Origin: an uncultured Collinsella sp.
Lineage (GTDB): Bacteria; Actinomycetota; Coriobacteriia; Coriobacteriales; Coriobacteriaceae
Reading direction: 5' to 3'
Length of the DNA: 6,810 bases
Assembly: GCA_900552185.1 (NCBI GenBank)
Contig: URYT01000105.1
Coordinates: 1-6,810, forward strand
Both the position numbers and the translations under genes were made by a program. The notes under the pieces are model-generated. The model ran no database searches. It was not told the origin of the DNA and saw only the letters and a list, made by a program, of their open reading frames with translations. Shown here piece by piece: positions 5,549-6,810 of the stretch (its first letter is position 1; every line of letters starts with the position of its first letter).

Positions 5549-5944
5549 ATGCCGAGGGCCCAGAGCCACCTCACGAGCTCGGCCGCGGTGGCCGCGTTGG
5601 CCTTCGCCGCGGGCATGCTCTGCTGCGCCTTCGCCATGATGGGCAGCAACTTCCCGCTGCTCGTCGCCGGATTCATGTTGCTCGGCCTCATGTACGGTGG
5701 GAATATGTGCTCGATGTCGGCCATGGTGGGCACCTTCTTTGGGCCGAAGTACTACGGCATCAACTACGCCATCGCCACCTGCCAGATGATCCCGGCCGCC
5801 ATCGTAGGTCCGCAGATTCTCGCCCTCTCGCAAATGGGATCGGGCAGCTACCTCGGCGCCTTCTGGGTCTTCTTCGGCGTGGCCATTGCGGCCCTTATCG
5901 TTTCGCTGTTCATCAAGCCTCCGAAGAACAATAGGGCCGCCTAG
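5549..5944 (+). pseudogene. C-terminal remnant of an OFA-type major facilitator transporter
   Basis: From the ATG at 5549 the frame gives 131 residues. They match the last third of oxalate/formate-antiporter (OFA) family transporters, with the characteristic GGNMCSMSAM, TFFGPKYYGINYA and QMIPAAIVGP stretches. Four hydrophobic segments (about residues 9-31, 34-56, 72-93 and 100-122 from this start) would be transmembrane helices 9-12 of the normal twelve; a lysine-rich end (KPPKNN) follows, as in intact members. Full transporters have about 400 residues, so roughly the first two thirds are missing. No ribosome binding site precedes the ATG, and sequence just upstream in all three frames shows no transporter features. 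The remnant is in frame to its natural stop, so truncation may be recent or the 5' part may have moved. A functional four-helix protein seems unlikely. Homology may begin only near 5580. Confidence 0.8.
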
Positions 5945-6099
5945 AGGCCCGGGAGGGGAACCAGAGCGGCCCTCGCCTCTCGCGATTGGGCCTCCCACCC
6001 GCGCACGACCCCGTCGTCTCCTTCGTTGCATCCCCGAGAACTCCGCACGGCTTCCAAATTGAGTCGCCGCTCGTGCACGCCTCGCGTCGCCCTCGCCAA

Positions 6100-6125
6100 T
6101 TGGCCAAAAATCGCGCGCGGACTGC
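6100..6125 (-). repeat. Inverted copy of the TGGCCA repeat
   Basis: On the - strand this segment reads GCAGTCCGCGCGCG followed by ATTTTTGGCCAA. It matches the three copies at 6250-6367 in order and spacing: CAG, a CG-alternating block, a T-run, then TTGGCCA. It stands in the opposite orientation, so it could pair with any of them in a single transcript. Confidence 0.6.
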
Positions 6126-6249
6126 TATTTTCGAGGGATTCTCCTCGGGGTCCGCTGTCCCGGGCTCGTACACCCCTTTGCAGCGGCATTCTGAACTGGG
6201 GAAACTCAGCTCGAGGATGACGCCGATCCCGAGATTGCGACCCCACGGC

Positions 6250-6275
6250 ACAGCTGGCGCGGGGTTTTTGGCCAG
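6250..6275 (+). repeat. TGGCCA repeat, copy 1
   Basis: ACAGCTGGCGCGGGG followed by TTTTTGGCCAG. It shares ACAGCT, a GCGCG block, a T-run and TTGGCCAG with copies 2 and 3. A 26-base gap separates it from copy 2. Confidence 0.7.
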
Positions 6276-6301
6276 AAAGCGCCAAACGTGCCTCCCCGCA
6301 T

Positions 6302-6327
6302 ACAGCTCGCGCGCCTTTTTTGGCCAG
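6302..6327 (+). repeat. TGGCCA repeat, copy 2
   Basis: ACAGCTCGCGCGCC followed by TTTTTTGGCCAG, then CGATGAC. It is preceded by T (ATACAGC), like copy 3 (GTACAGC). A 15-base gap separates it from copy 3. Confidence 0.75.
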
Positions 6328-6342
6328 CGATGACCCGTCCGT

Positions 6343-6367
6343 ACAGCTCGCGCGCGGTTTTGGCCAG
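6343..6367 (+). repeat. TGGCCA repeat, copy 3
   Basis: ACAGCTCGCGCGCGG followed by TTTTGGCCAG, then CGGCGATAC. It is nearly identical to copy 2 across 25 bases, with differences in the last bases of the CG block and the length of the T-run. Confidence 0.75.
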
Positions 6368-6522
6368 CGGCGATACGACGCGCGATGGGTTCCCAATCCG
6401 CGAATGTTCCATCCCAGCGCTTGCGGCTTTTCATTTTCGCATGGCCCCATTACCTCAAACGCGACGCAACTGCGGTCTGCGCGAGGAATGAACCGAGAAT
6501 TTCCTGCGTCATAGTTGCGGTC

Positions 6523-6702
6523 GTGAGCACCGTTCTAGAGGACATGGCCGAGAGCGGCGAAGAAGCGCCCACCCCTCTGGCCAGTCGCACCTATTCGGGT
6601 AAGTTCGCGTTGCGCATCCCGCCCGAGAAGCATCGCGAGCTCGCCATCGAAGCTGCCGAGCAGCATGTCTCGCTCAACCAACTCGTGGTGTCGCGACTTT
6701 GA
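6523..6702 (+). pseudogene. C-terminal remnant of a HicB-family antitoxin
   Basis: The last 59 codons before TGA resemble the C-terminal half of HicB-like antitoxins. They have a LEDMAESGEEAPTP linker (residues 5-18 counted from GTG 6523), then TYSGKFALRIP as the DNA-binding strand, PEKHRELAIEAAEQH as the first helix and VSLNQLVVSRL as the second helix of a ribbon-helix-helix fold. Intact members carry an N-terminal HicB domain of about 50-60 residues that binds the toxin; nothing like it is found upstream in any frame. Neither GTG 6523 nor ATG 6544 has a properly placed ribosome binding site, and the open frame back to 6385 shows no homology. No HicA-type toxin is next to it. It is most likely a decayed relic. 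A small free-standing ribbon-helix-helix protein is the alternative. Confidence 0.7.
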
Positions 6703-6715
6703 GTTGCGCGTCTGG

Positions 6716-6749
6716 CGGCATGCGCTTGGGAGATCACAAGCCCATGCCG
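6716..6749 (+). terminator. Possible terminator remnant after the HicB remnant
   Basis: CGGCATG (6716-6722) pairs with CATGCCG (6743-6749), and after one C-C mismatch GCTTG (6724-6728) pairs with CAAGC (6737-6741), leaving an 8-base loop. It lies 14 bases after the stop. There is no U-tract, only TTC, so it is at best a degraded terminator. The remaining bases to 6810 show no gene. Confidence 0.35.
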
Positions 6750-6810
6750 TTCGCAGGACCATGAAAGCGGCAGGCTCACGAGCACGCGGATTCGCAGAGC
6801 TCGCTAGCTC

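Larger units (their letters stand above)
5945..6522. other. Gene-free stretch holding a dispersed repeat family
   Basis: No recognisable protein is encoded in these 578 bases on either strand; long overlapping open frames on the - strand resemble nothing I know and have no ribosome binding site. A 7-bp inverted repeat (GAGGCCC 5944-5950 with GGGCCTC 5988-5994) follows the transporter stop directly but has a long loop and no U-tract. The stretch contains four copies of a TGGCCA-centred repeat, annotated separately. Confidence 0.6.

Noticed and set aside
6250..6367. A short CRISPR array.
   Set aside because: Gaps between copies are unequal (26 and 15 bases), the repeats vary inside the unit, one copy is inverted 125 bases away, and no cas gene is nearby.
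5913..6450. Two long overlapping open frames (173 and 169 codons) on the - strand.
   Set aside because: They overlap each other in different frames across the repeat region, have Arg- and Ala-rich composition typical of GC-rich non-coding DNA, and match no family I know.

Overview
The window looks like chromosomal DNA from a high-GC, gut-type actinobacterium of the class Coriobacteriia, most like Collinsella or a close relative. This is inferred from the four-domain S1 protein with its acidic tail, the strong GC-ending codon bias, the mix of GTG and TTG starts, and the anaerobe-type L-cysteine desulfidase. No species-level marker was searched, so the assignment is a judgement from recognition only.

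Bases 1-5210 are ordinary, well-kept core genome. A strong intrinsic terminator (12-45, + strand) closes a gene lying to the left of the window. It faces the terminator and 3' end of rpiB (125-592, - strand; ribose-5-phosphate isomerase B). A 271-base AT-richer divergent region follows, then a CyuA/CdsB-family L-cysteine desulfidase (864-2183, +). This gene meets a HAD-family phosphatase (2180-2938, -) tail to tail: both TAG stops lie in one CTAG palindrome. After a 316-base divergent region comes rpsA, ribosomal protein S1 (3255-4421, +), which starts at a TTG behind a purine-rich ribosome binding site that can fold into a hairpin, and ends at a strong terminator (4448-4479). Next is the class A RNase P RNA gene rnpB (4763-5124, +), with an extended -10 promoter and a downstream hairpin terminator.

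Bases 5211-6810 have a different character. They hold no intact gene that I can recognise. Two protein remnants lie in the same orientation and both lack their N-terminal part: the last four membrane segments of an OFA-type major facilitator transporter (5549-5944), and the C-terminal ribbon-helix-helix half of a HicB-family antitoxin (6523-6702). Between and before them are a 14-bp perfect hairpin without a U-tract, a cluster of four very short-loop palindromes, and a dispersed repeat of about 25 bases (three direct copies at 6250-6367 and one inverted copy near 6100-6125) built around TGGCCA plus an A or T run and a CG-alternating block. This right-hand part reads as a decayed accessory segment downstream of rnpB.

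The intact genes do not form one pathway. They are a sugar-phosphate isomerase, a cysteine-catabolic enzyme, a general phosphatase, and two pieces of translation and RNA-processing machinery. I found no complete novel system. The most unusual signals are the TGGCCA-centred repeat family, the paired 5'-truncated remnants, the possible translational control hairpin at rpsA, and the high cysteine content of the desulfidase.
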